Shown: one piece after another, positions 9,461-19,900 of the stretch
How the letters are laid out: every line of letters starts with the position of its first letter
How positions within the stretch are numbered: the stretch's first letter is position 1
Assembly: GCA_948144175.1 (NCBI GenBank)
Contig: CANXME010002517.1
Location: forward strand, 1,922,001 to 1,986,000
Direction of reading: 5' to 3'
DNA: 64,000 nt
Source of the DNA: Closterium sp. NIES-65
Lineage: Eukaryota; Streptophyta; Zygnematophyceae; Desmidiales; Closteriaceae
Made by a program: the position numbers and the translations under genes
The notes under the pieces: model-generated
Database searches by the model: none
What the model was told of the DNA's origin: nothing
The model's input: the letters and a program-made list of their open reading frames with translations, nothing else

Positions 9461-11635
9461 AGGACTTGTGGTTTTTGTGAGGACATGTAGCATTTGTGTC
9501 TCACTGAGATGGCTTGCGGTATTCTTCTAAATATATAAATTTATTCAATTAATCAGATTCCATTGATGTGCAGTGTATGTATACAAGGGCACTACAAGCT
9601 TCGTTCACATTGAAGGATGCAGATATGAATGATGTGCTTAGTTGATAGGATTGGCATCAAAAATAAAACTATCATGAGCACGATGACAAGCTGGCGTCAG
9701 CTAGTGAAAGCATCACGAAGAGGGGAAATGGACAAGAATTATTTAAACCACAGTGCACCAACGCAATTGACATAAACTGCTGCTGAAAGCATCAGTGGTG
9801 AGGAAATGGACAAGGGATCATGAAACCATTGTAAGGTGATGAAACAGGCATGCGAGATACCTGAATGGATCATGTGGCGAGGAGATTGACAAGGGACCAT
9901 GATCGCAGCATAAGATGATGACATTGGGAAGAGATACCGTACCTGAAAGGCTAATGTGGCAAGGAGACGGGCAAGGGATCATGATAGCACAGTAAGATGG
10001 TGAACTGGGAGTGAGATACCTGAAAGCACAATGTTCTTAGGATCTAGACAAGGAATCTTTTTATCATTGCAAGATGACATTGGCATGAGATACCTGAGAG
10101 AGCACATGCTAAGGACATTGACACGGGATCCTGAAATTAATGAAAAATGATGAAATCGGCATGAGCTTTCAGAAAGAACAGGTGCTGGTGAATGGCATGA
10201 GATTTTGAATGTAGCATGAGTGGATGCCAGTCGCATGAGATGCTAAGATCAATCATTTGGTGCGATTGAGGCTGCTCACCTCACAGCATCTGTCATGGCT
10301 AATCCTTAGTTGACAAACGGAGTGGGGAGAAAAAGGGGATGGGAGTGGGAAGCAATATGGATAGGTATGAGGGAAGGGGAAGAGGATAGAAGAGGAATTT
10401 TCGTTTTTGCTCAGAAAACGCGCAAACATGGCAAGTACGTAGTACCATAAATCCTCTCAAATCAGAGCACTCCCGCCGGCCATCCCTCTCTCCCACCCAG
10501 ATACCACTCCCTCACAGCAACATGATGAGATGAAACTGGCACAAGCCACTGAAACCATCATGAGCTCATGTGAGCAATAAATGATGAGCTAATGAAACGG
10601 TAATGACCGTGTACAAGAGTGATGAGCTGGTAAGACTTGCATGAAAAACTCAATGCAAACTGACAGCCGGAAAGGAAAACACAGCTGGATACCTTACAGC
10701 TTTAACCATCTTCACTGTTCACGTTTCAGAGGGATGGGAGGAGAGGAAAGGGGAAGGGATGCGTGTAGATGGTGATATGCTATTCTAAGGAGACAACAGA
10801 GGGGGGGGGAACTGTAGATTGCAATGGCTCATGATTGAATGAGACTAACATTAACCACTGAAAGTTTTATGAAACGTGAATGACATGCTAGTCTGAAAGA
10901 ATCTTGAGCCGATTCAATCGGAATGAGACAGGGAACGAGTTACAAGCTGATAAAACTGGGAAGAGAGATGAAATGAAAGCATGAGGACCTGAACTGGAAA
11001 GACAATGAAACTGAAACTGGAATAAAACAGGTGCGAGATACTCACCAAACTGAAGTACTCACCATGATGACACGACTGGAAGAAACCAAATCCTGGTTAA
11101 ACGTAATCATACGCATGGTTATAAACTCAAAGAGATGATAGGAGGGAGAGAAACAAGAGAAAATACTACCATTGACCATGTGACAATGAGCATTCCTTGC
11201 CACACCAATACACCCACCAACCATTCCTCCCTTCCATACACCACTCAGTCACAACACACAACCACAGAATGCACATAAACATCATAAATATAAATATAGC
11301 ATCAATGATTACACATTCCTAATCTAGAACACGATATAGAACTATCTAGAAATTTTTACTATTCAAGAGCTAAGCATGTGCATGTGTGCTGCAGCAGCGG
11401 ATCCAAGGCCATGCTCTTCCCCCTCATGCCATGCATCCCAATTCCAGCTCACCACATTCCTCCACCTCTCCTCCCATCTCTCCCACAACACCCTGCAAGC
11501 AGGGTGGAAAAAGGGGCAGTTCCCTCCATGCGCCTCCCTCTAGCCCCCACCAGCCATGCCATCTCACCCATCACACTCGTCCCCTCACATCCTCATTGGA
11601 CACGCCCCAGATCTCATCTGCTGCTGCTGTGTTGC
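9461..11635. other. Long gene-free region between OS9 and the TPAK/SxIP gene
   Basis: No supported coding sequence on either strand. It holds the ~78-bp degenerate repeat at 9720-10260 and further scattered ATGATGA and CTGA motifs to about 11050. No tRNA or rRNA was seen. Confidence 0.6.
9720..10260. repeat. Degenerate ~78-bp tandem repeat with box C/D-like spacing
   Basis: Six to seven units start near 9723, 9803, 9880, 9962, 10039, 10112 and 10189, each opening with a GGA..GACAAGG-like sequence. In several units an RTGATGA-like motif is followed 17-22 nt later by CTGA (9836/9861, 9915/9943, 9996/10020, 10072/10094). On the minus strand the same place reads TCAGGTATCTC. It may be a plain minisatellite. 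Confidence 0.7.
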
Positions 11636-11663
11636 TTTTTTTTTTTTTTTTTTTTTTTTTTTT
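11636..11663. repeat. Poly(T) run: A28 on the coding strand just after a stop codon
   Basis: Twenty-eight consecutive Ts on the plus strand. On the minus strand this is a poly(A) run beginning eight bases after the stop of the gene at 11672-12448. Confidence 0.95.
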
Positions 11664-11671
11664 GCACTCTC

Positions 11672-12448
11672 TCACTTGGTTGCTACCTTTCCTGGCTTGG
11701 GAATACCACTTGACGTCACTCCTACTACGGCCCTCCTTGGTGTCGCATTGCTTGCTGGTCTCGGGATTCCACTTGCGCCAACAACACCCGCCTTCGGGCT
11801 GTGGGGACCCGCTGCAGCTGGTACTGCTGGTGCTGCTGCTGGGCTGCTTGCACCTGGAACCTTCACACCTCCTGCAACAGTCGCCTTGGCTGGCGCCGCC
11901 TTAGCTGGCGTCGCCTTACTTGGCGTCACCTTAGCTGGCGCCGCCTTACTTGGCGTCACCTTAGCTGGCAACACCTTAGCTGGTGTCACTTTGGCTGGCG
12001 TCGGCTTAGCTGGCGTCGCCTTGGCTGGCGTCACCTTAGCTGGCGTCACTTTGGCTGGCGTCGCCTTAGCTGGCGACGCCTTTGTTGGCGTCGCCTTAGC
12101 CGGCGTGGCTTTGACTGCTGCAGCTGTGACGGTCGCTTGACCGCTCTGCACCGCTCTGGGCTTCACAGCAGCAGCGGTACCCATCACATCCCTGGGCCTG
12201 GGCTTCTTGCTGGGCGGCTTAGCCACAGGCTTGGGTCGCAGAGGGGAGAAGCCGAGCGACGCACGGGGGGAGCGCAGAGCGCACTGCTCTTTCTCGCTGA
12301 AGCGCCCCACGCGCCATGCAATCGCGCGCCGCCACATCTTCACGATGTTAGCACGGCGAGTGGACATCACGCTGCTGCTGCTGCACGCCGCGGCGTTCAC
12401 GGCACGGCTCGCGGATCCAACAAGCGACGGGGTGGTCAGAGATGCCAT
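11672..12448 (-). CDS. Basic TPAK-repeat protein with two SxIP motifs (possible microtubule plus-end protein)
   Basis: Single exon, 258 residues. The N-terminal ~60 residues are Ser/Ala/Arg-rich. Residues 113-190 are a Pro-Ala-Lys array with about twelve S/T-P-x-K units (mostly TPAK). The C-terminal tail has SGIP at 226-229 and 247-250, in basic, proline-rich, probably disordered sequence. S-x-I-P is the known EB1-binding signature, and S/T-P-x-K is the full CDK consensus. A cell-cycle-regulated microtubule-associated protein is therefore a fair inference. An H1-like DNA-binding tail or a plastid nucleoid protein are alternatives. No family is recognised. An encoded A28 tract follows the stop. 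Codon usage and the long open frame support a real gene. Confidence 0.6.
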   Translation of the reverse strand: MASLTTPSLVGSASRAVNAAACSSSSVMSTRRANIVKMWRRAIAWRVGRFSEKEQCALRSPRASLGFSPLRPKPVAKPPSKKPRPRDVMGTAAAVKPRAVQSGQATVTAAAVKATPAKATPTKASPAKATPAKVTPAKVTPAKATPAKPTPAKVTPAKVLPAKVTPSKAAPAKVTPSKATPAKAAPAKATVAGGVKVPGASSPAAAPAVPAAAGPHSPKAGVVGASGIPRPASNATPRRAVVGVTSSGIPKPGKVATK

Positions 12449-13545
12449 CGCACTAGGAGCGACAGGCTAATCGCACAGGCGGAACGAGTGGCGAAGCTAG
12501 GAGCTGAAGTCTCGTGGAGCTAGTCAGCCTTCGGAGTTAGAATGAAACTTGCAGCTGATGTGGTGGTGGGAATGAGGTGAACGGGTGGGCTTTCTAGTGT
12601 TCGGGAAGGGAGGAGGTTGCAAGGAAGAGTGGATGGAGCTCGGGTGGAGACTCAAAACTCTCGAGGCTGGGGAGGAAGCAAGCATGCTGCCCGACGTGGA
12701 AAAAAACACTCCAAAAAGTGTTCTGACACAGCTCTGTGATTGGATCCGAGAGCAAGAGAGGTCTAGCCAACCAATACGAGCTGTCCGAGTCCTCGGAACC
12801 TAGAAGCTCGGAGCTGTCGGAAGGACAACATTGCGACTCGCGCAACTGCAATCGAGGAGTTTCTGGGCAGCAAGCTCAGGCGTCGCTGCCCGCAAATGTT
12901 TACGGGTCGCGTTTCCGCTAAACACGCCCGCTGGCCATAAACTAGGTTCGTCAACGAAAAGACAAGTCCTACTAGCTGTTGATTGGATGACGGGGTGAAA
13001 ATGGACGGAAGACGAGGCTGCTCGAGAATGTCGCCGTTCCCTCATTGTGGTTCGTGAACACTGGAACCGCCGCCCCACAGCTTCGGCGAGCGCGACAGAG
13101 ACGGACTCCATGCTGCGTCCTAAATTGACTTGGGCCACAGCCGCTCCCGCCACCAAACCAGACCAGACGCGGAAATCATAGCTCTTCGGGAACCCCCGTT
13201 CAGTCCCCAACAATTTGGCGAGCTCTGATAAAAGCAGGGATGCGATAAAAGCAGGGTATATTCGTAGAACGTAGTGTTTTAGTTGATTCTTTTTACAGAA
13301 AATAATGTTCTAGCTCATTGCCATGTTCTTCACTCATGCCAAGTTCCTGCTAGTTTATTAAATCCAGTCTCGGGTGCGGGTACAAACAATGCTGGTCAGA
13401 TGAAGAATAACGGGAATACAAAATTTGCCTCCATCCAAATTCTATGGCTGGTAGGTATGAGGTCATCACAGCTAACTACAGGTTAGAACATAAGCATGTA
13501 CACAAAGGAAGCCAGCCGGCAACTTATGTTCTATAAGCTTAGCAC
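12449..13545. other. Intergenic region upstream of the TPAK/SxIP gene
   Basis: About 1.1 kb between two minus-strand genes. It should hold the promoter of the gene starting at 12448 and the 3' end of the DUF506 transcript. No further gene was found. Confidence 0.5.
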
Positions 13546-15365
13546 TCAATACATCTCCCCCTCCTCCCCCTCCTGAAGGCGCATGCAGAGGGACAGACAG
13601 CCCTCCCTGCAAGCAGATCGACGCTTGGTAGCCACTGCGGGAGGCTTCCAGTCATCAACAGCAAACCCTACCACACCAGCAGCACCAGTGGCACCAGCAG
13701 CAGCTGAAGGGACATTGGTATTCTTCTGGTGTGCCAGATTGTGGTTATGGCAGCACTTGAGTACCTCCTTGCTTGCCAGCAACTGCAGCTGAGACATCTC
13801 TGCCAGGCTGTCAGTCACTACCCGATGAACCTTGTTGCTTCCAGCTTTGCCAAGACCCTTCTCGCCATTCTGGCATGTGTCGTTCGCCACACCAGCAGCT
13901 ACAGGCATTGCTAAAAAGCCAGGTAAGGCGTCGGCAGCTTTCATGGCCGCAGCAGCAACCAATTCAGCAGTCGTTGCGAGTGGCAGGTTCGTAGGCGCGG
14001 CTGTCACAGGGGTAGGAGGAAGGTCTCCCGCCACCATCTCTGGTAGGATCTGGGTGCGAGCCTCAGGGATAGCAGTTCCAGCATCCGTTGTGGGGAACCA
14101 CTTGCTTAAGAGATACTTAGTTCGGCGCCAGGGAGCTATCGCGATTCCACTGCTTTGGAGTGACAGGTTCATGGCGGTAGCCAGGGCAGTGACAAGGGGT
14201 TTGAGCCGCTGACGTCCGCCGACAAACACGGAGGGAAGCTGAGAGAGAAGTTCGGCATAACGAGGGGTCGGGCGAGCCACTTCAAACTGCTGCCTGAAGG
14301 ACACATCCACAACCACACGCTGAGATGGCAACAGCAGGCACGGCTGCGCGGGAAGCAGCGCGGAAGGCGTCGGCCACTGTGCAGCAGACTGCTGCTGGTA
14401 TTGCTGCTTCTGCTCCTGATGACGTGGCTGATTATTGAGAGAGCACAGTGATCCCTCCGGTTTCCTGCTGTGCCAGTTGGAAGGCTTGAATGGAGAACCG
14501 TCCAGAACAGATGTGGGAGAACCTCCAGATCCTGATCCCCTTGCGCTCGACGCCATGGAAATCTCCAAAAAGTCGTATTCTCCAGAAGGAGCCTCATGAG
14601 TGGTTGGCCACGCAGCATGACACAGCATGACGTCATGACGGCGAGAGGCTGCAAGGCTAGCAGCGACCTTCATGCGATTGGCAGCAGTCGCGTCACGCGG
14701 AGGCGACGACGACGGAGAATAATAAGCAGGAGGCGAATCAGTTGAAGAGACGCTAGTGGGGGTTTGTGAGAGAACACTTTCAGGATTAGTGGCAATTTGA
14801 ATTCCGGACTTCGGTGATTCCATCACCAGCTTCACGTGCTCTTCGAGTAGTTTCTCCGAGGGAGCAGCGGTCGCAAGGCACTGCATGTACGAAAAAACAA
14901 ATAATTAGACTCTGGAATTAACCAATGTTTAAAGTTTCAACACTAGCGAGCAAACCAAGTTCACTGCAGGCTTACCAGCTTGACGGTCATGGCTAGTTCA
15001 GCCCATTCGTCTTCCTCGTCGGAGTCGCGAGACATGGACTGTACAGCCTTCGTCTGTACAGGTGATTCTTTTGAGGACTCCTGAATTGAATCCTCATGAT
15101 AAAGAAGGTCCAGCTCTGGATCCTTGGCAACAGTCGTAGATGGACCTCTGGCATCTGCACCAGGGTGCGTCAGACCAGCAACCACAGGAAGCACAACGTT
15201 AGATTTACTGACACGCCGACGCTGCTGAGCAGCAGCGGGTGGGGTCTTGCCTGAAGCTTCCTGAGCCATTGTTGGCTTGACGACGGCCTTGTGCGTGAAG
15301 AAGCGCTCAACCACCGATGCTTCTACGGGATCTGAGATCCGCTTGCTCCGCCTTGCCGGATTCAT
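13546..15365 (-). CDS. PDDEXK-like plant protein of the DUF506 family
   Basis: Two exons, 15365-14976 and 14880-13546, joined in phase 0 (donor GTAAGC, acceptor ATGCAG), encode 574 residues. Residues ~205-392 carry the DUF506 (PF04720) signature. DVMLCHAAW leads to GEYDFLEI, then VVVDVSFRQQFEVARPT, YAELLSQLPSVFVGG, and finally APWRRTKYLLSKWF. The block between GEYDFLEI and VVVDV is a long Ser/Gln-rich insertion. The N-terminus is basic (ARRSKR), with a DSDEEDEW acidic cluster before the intron. The family is plant-specific and resembles PDDEXK nucleases in fold. One Arabidopsis member represses root-hair growth. The activity here is unknown. Unlike the neighbouring genes, its intron is short and has no exon copies. 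Confidence 0.82.
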
Positions 15366-16991
15366 CTTGTTCGAATGCCTCGATCAGAGAAGAACTGGTT
15401 GCGAACCACCGCTGCGCGTTAATGAAACCACTCCTGCTATGCAGATTTCACCAGAATGGACCGAAGAGAACACACGGTTCCCGGTGATCTCCATGCAGAT
15501 CACCACACTCCCTGAGAAACCTCGACTTCCTGTTCCACAGATGCTTCGGAATTGGCCGTGACTTGCTAAATCACCATGGCCAACGGATACTGGTGTCAAT
15601 GTATGGTATACGAGCTTCAGTAGCTCTAACCATGGGTTGCATTGACGGAAGGCGACTGCGAGGGTCTGAGCCTCGGCAGAGAGTGGAAAGGGAACTAAGT
15701 CAGGAGTATGGTGAACTGAGAACCACGAGCTATTATCATAGTTCACTGAATCACTAACTCCAGCCAGGAAAGGGAAAGGGGTGTGTGTCAGAGAGACCCA
15801 CTGTACTGTACAGCCACCTGGGAGGGGGGAGAGAGGATTCAGGTGGTAGGGGTGTGAGGGAAGGGTTTTTTGCGTGACTGGGGGTTGGGGAAGATATGGG
15901 ATCAGGTCAGGTTCCGTGCAAGCTTGACGGGAAAGTGAACCGTTAGACAGCACGTCGATTTCGAGAGCGGGGAGACCTGACGACGACGTTTGTGCGAAGC
16001 TGACGGTTGACTTCTGTCAGCAGCACCAAACCGAATTGCTTCTTCATGCGATGACCGGCATGGATTGGCGGTGCAGTGGTGAGAACTCGAGGGAAATAGG
16101 AAGACCGCCAAAATCCATGGTTTGCGATGGTTACGAAGGTAATTGATCGTCGTCAATCGTTCCCCCTAATCACGGCGAAATAAATGTTGCGAAACGCGTC
16201 GTTGCGACGCCAAACCACACGACCTCGGAACGATCACGAATGTGTTTCGTTCCGCTCTGCAGCGTTCCCCGCATCCCAGAATGGCGGGGACGAGCACTTT
16301 CCACGCATATTTCCACCTCAAGTGGATGGAACAGCACATCACCCCTCCTGCCAGACTTCAAGGTTCGGGGGTAAGCTGTGCTGCGCTGGGGGGAAGATGG
16401 GATGGCATGGGGCAAGTGGACGACCATCTTCGCGTGAAGTGGCGGGGAGATGTGTGTGTGACTCATGGGTCATGTCGGTGCTGCTCCGTGGCTGGTCCGT
16501 TCCATCTGGGCAACTTTCGTGGCGCCACATCTTGCTTTGTATCGCCAACGATGAAGACGGCCGGCTTATGATTGGTGAGATTCTAAAATTCACTTGCAGC
16601 CGTGGAAACCAGCGTAAGTTTTCTTCGAATCCAGCATCAGCGTCTGCTGGCGTTGACCCGGTACACGTGTGCATCAATTGGAGCAGGGATATTTGTCACG
16701 GAGCTGGTAGGTGGGACCACTTGAGGGTAGGCCTGACGTGGCAGACACAAGAATATTCCGTTTCCAGCCTGTTCGTGTCAGCTCAGCGTCTGACAGTTGT
16801 CTGCGCCAAGAAACTCTCCACAAATAAAAATAGTCTTGGATAATGCCTCAGCCCTACACCATATGAGGATGAATTGAGAAATTTCAACGTCATGTTCTTA
16901 GTACAAATGAAAGCAAATGTATTTTCTGGATAAAACCCTATCTTAATTATCAGGCTCCACGTCAACAGACCACTCTCGTGTTCCCCAGGCT
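15366..16991. other. Intergenic region between DUF506 and RF2 genes
   Basis: About 1.6 kb, presumably the DUF506 promoter plus the RF2 3' flank. Open frames here, including a 219-codon one on the plus strand, show no recognisable domain or codon pattern, so none is called. Confidence 0.5.
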
Positions 16992-19900
16992 TCAAACCAG
17001 GTGCTGCTGCTGTTGCTGCTCTTGCTCCTGCTTCTGCTGCTGTTGTTGCTTCCACCGCAAATAACTCTCCATAAACTCATCCAAATCGCCATCCAGTACA
17101 CCTCCAACATCGCTCGTCTCATACTCCGTCCTCAAATCCTTCACCAGCTTATACGGATGCAGCACATAGTTCCGAATCTGCTGCCCCCACTCCGCTTTCA
17201 CAACGTCTCCTCGGATTTCTCTTATCTCCGCTGCTCTCTGCTCCTCCAGAATAATTAGCAGCTTCGCCTTGAGCATTGCGAGTGCCTTTGCCTTGTTCTG
17301 CGCCTGTGACCGCTCCTCTGAACAGGTTTAGGGAGATGGAGGATGGAAGAGACGCTGGGTAGCAAGTGGGCAGAGGGAGCATGGAGCTATTGATTGCTAT
17401 CAGAGCATTTGATGGCAATCCCCGTGGGCACGTGCACCATGAACACTGCTGTCTACACTTTGCCACTGTGCGGTAGCACTGCAGCCACTCATCACTACTC
17501 ATCACCGCTCATGACCCACCTGAGCATTTGACGGCAATGCCCAAGGGCACATGCACCATGTGCACTGCTGTCTCCACCTTGCCTCCTTGCCACTGTGTGC
17601 CAGCACCTGAACCACTCATTACCACCATTACCTCATTGCCTTCTGCTCACCTGAGCACTTGACTGCGATCCCCCTGGGCACATGCACCATGCATACTGCC
17701 GTCTCTACCTTGCGACAGTGTGCCAGCACCTCAACTATTCATCACCACTCATCACCACTCACCACGATTCACCACTCTTCATCGCTCATCACCGCTCATC
17801 ACCCAACTGAGCATTTGACGGCAATCCCCGTGGGCACGTGCACCAGGCGCACTGTTATCTCCTCCACCTTGCCTCGTTGCTAGCTTCCCACCATATACCA
17901 GCACCTGAACAACTCATCACCACTCATCACCACTCATCACCAATCATCACCCACAGTGTGTCAACACTCCAACCACCTAATCAGCCTTGATATCCACCCC
18001 TCACTTGACCACTTGACAGCAATCCCCGTGGGCACATGCACCATGCGCACGGCCGTCTCCACCTTGCCACCGCGTGCCAGCACTTGAACCACCCATTACC
18101 GCTCATCACCTCATTGTACTTCCCCTCACCTGAGCACTTGACAGCGATCCCCGTGGGCACGTGCACCATGCGTACCGCCGTCTCCACCTTGTTCACCTCA
18201 CCACCGTGCCCCAGCACCAGAACGACTCATCACCGCTCATTACCGCTCTACACCCACCTGAGCACTTGACAGCGATCCCCGTGGGCACGTGCACCATGCG
18301 CACGGCCGTCTCCACCTTGTTCACGTTCTGCCCGCCCTTGCCGCCCGCCCTCATAGTAGACACTTCCAGGTCATCCTCGGGAATCTCCACCTTGATTGCC
18401 TCCTCTTCTAGCAGAGGCATCACCTCCACCCCCGCGAAGCTCGTCTGTGGATATAGTTGTGAGAGAGGGTAGAATGCAAGGGGGAAGGGAGCTTTCAAAC
18501 CCTCATTGTAGTCGCATCTAGGTTGTCATCCTCGGGAATCTCCACCTTGATGGCTTCTTCCTCCAGCAGTGGCATCACCTCCACCCCCGCAAAACTCGTC
18601 TGTGGATTTAGTTGTGAGAGAGGGTAGAACGCAAGCCGGAAGAGGGCTTTTAAGCCCTCATTGTAGTCACATCCAGGTCCTGCTCAGAACATCTCCACAT
18701 TGATCGCTTCTTCTTCTCTAGTAAAGGCATCACCTCCACCCCTGATGAACTCGTCTGTGAGGTACAGGACAGGGTGAAAAGAAGGGGGTAACATCGAAGT
18801 TCGGTGTTGTCACATCCCGCCCTCATTATAGTCACATCCAGGTCATCCTCGGGAATCTCCACCTTCATCGCCTCCTCCTCTACCAGAAGCATAACCTCCA
18901 CCCCTGCGAAGCTCGTCTGCGGGGGAATGAGAGAGGTAAGAATGCAAGAGGGAGTATTGAAGACCTACATCCCGCTGACCGCCCCCTGACCGGCCTCTCC
19001 CCACCGGACTGCCCAACCACAAATGACCTGTACAATACGCATCCTACCTTGTTTTGAGACGTCTCAAAACCACCGGACTGCCCAACCACAAATGACCTGT
19101 ACAATACGCATCCTACCTTGTTTTGAGACGTCTCAAAACCACCGGACTGCCCAACCACAAATGACCTGTACAATACGCATCCTACCTTGTTTTGAGACGT
19201 CTCAAAACCACCGGACTGCCCAACCACAAATGACCTGTACAATACGCATCCTACCTTGTTTTGAGACGTCTCAAAACCACCGGACTGCCCAACCACAAAT
19301 GACCTGTACAATACGCATCCTACCTTCATGCTTTCCAAGGTACACGTGTACATACAACACAAGCCCACCTGTCTCAGCCCTTTGGGCGTTGAATGCCGAC
19401 TGTCTGACTAGTCAGTGAGTGCCCTTGTCTCCACTCAGGTACCTGTAGGCATACCGCGCCTCCCCCTTGTGCATCGACCAACCCACCTGTCGGAGCCCCT
19501 TGGCATTGAATGGTGACTGCCTAACAAGCCGGTGAGTGCCCTTCTCCCCACTCAGATACCCGTAGGCATACCGCCCCTCCACTTCAAGCGTGGCACTCTT
19601 GATCCCCGCTTCCTCCCCGTCCGACCGCTCCACCACTCGCTTCTTAAAGCCCCGCCTGTCCACCCACCGTGAGTACATGCGTAAGAGCATGTCCGCCCAG
19701 TCCTGACATATGTTCCAAGGGGAAGGAGGAAGGGCGAATGAATGATGCTCATATATGCAACTCGCTTCTTAAAGCCCTGCCTGTCTGACCACTGCATGTA
19801 CAAGCGCAGGAGCATGTCCGCCCAGTCCTGAGGTGTTCAGGATTCGCACACAGAAAAGCTCAGGCACGTGAGCACACAAACGTGCGACTCGCTTCTTAAA

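Noticed and set aside
11386..11904. 172-codon plus-strand open frame across the poly(T) run
   Set aside because: It crosses a 28-T homopolymer (poly-Phe) and the reverse of the TPAK gene. Not credible.
16184..16843. 219-codon plus-strand open frame between DUF506 and RF2
   Set aside because: No domain, irregular composition and no plausible splice or homology. Likely chance in a promoter region.
19002..19330. CRISPR-like regular repeat
   Set aside because: Whole 69-bp units are identical, with no variable spacers, and they lie inside an intron of a eukaryotic gene.
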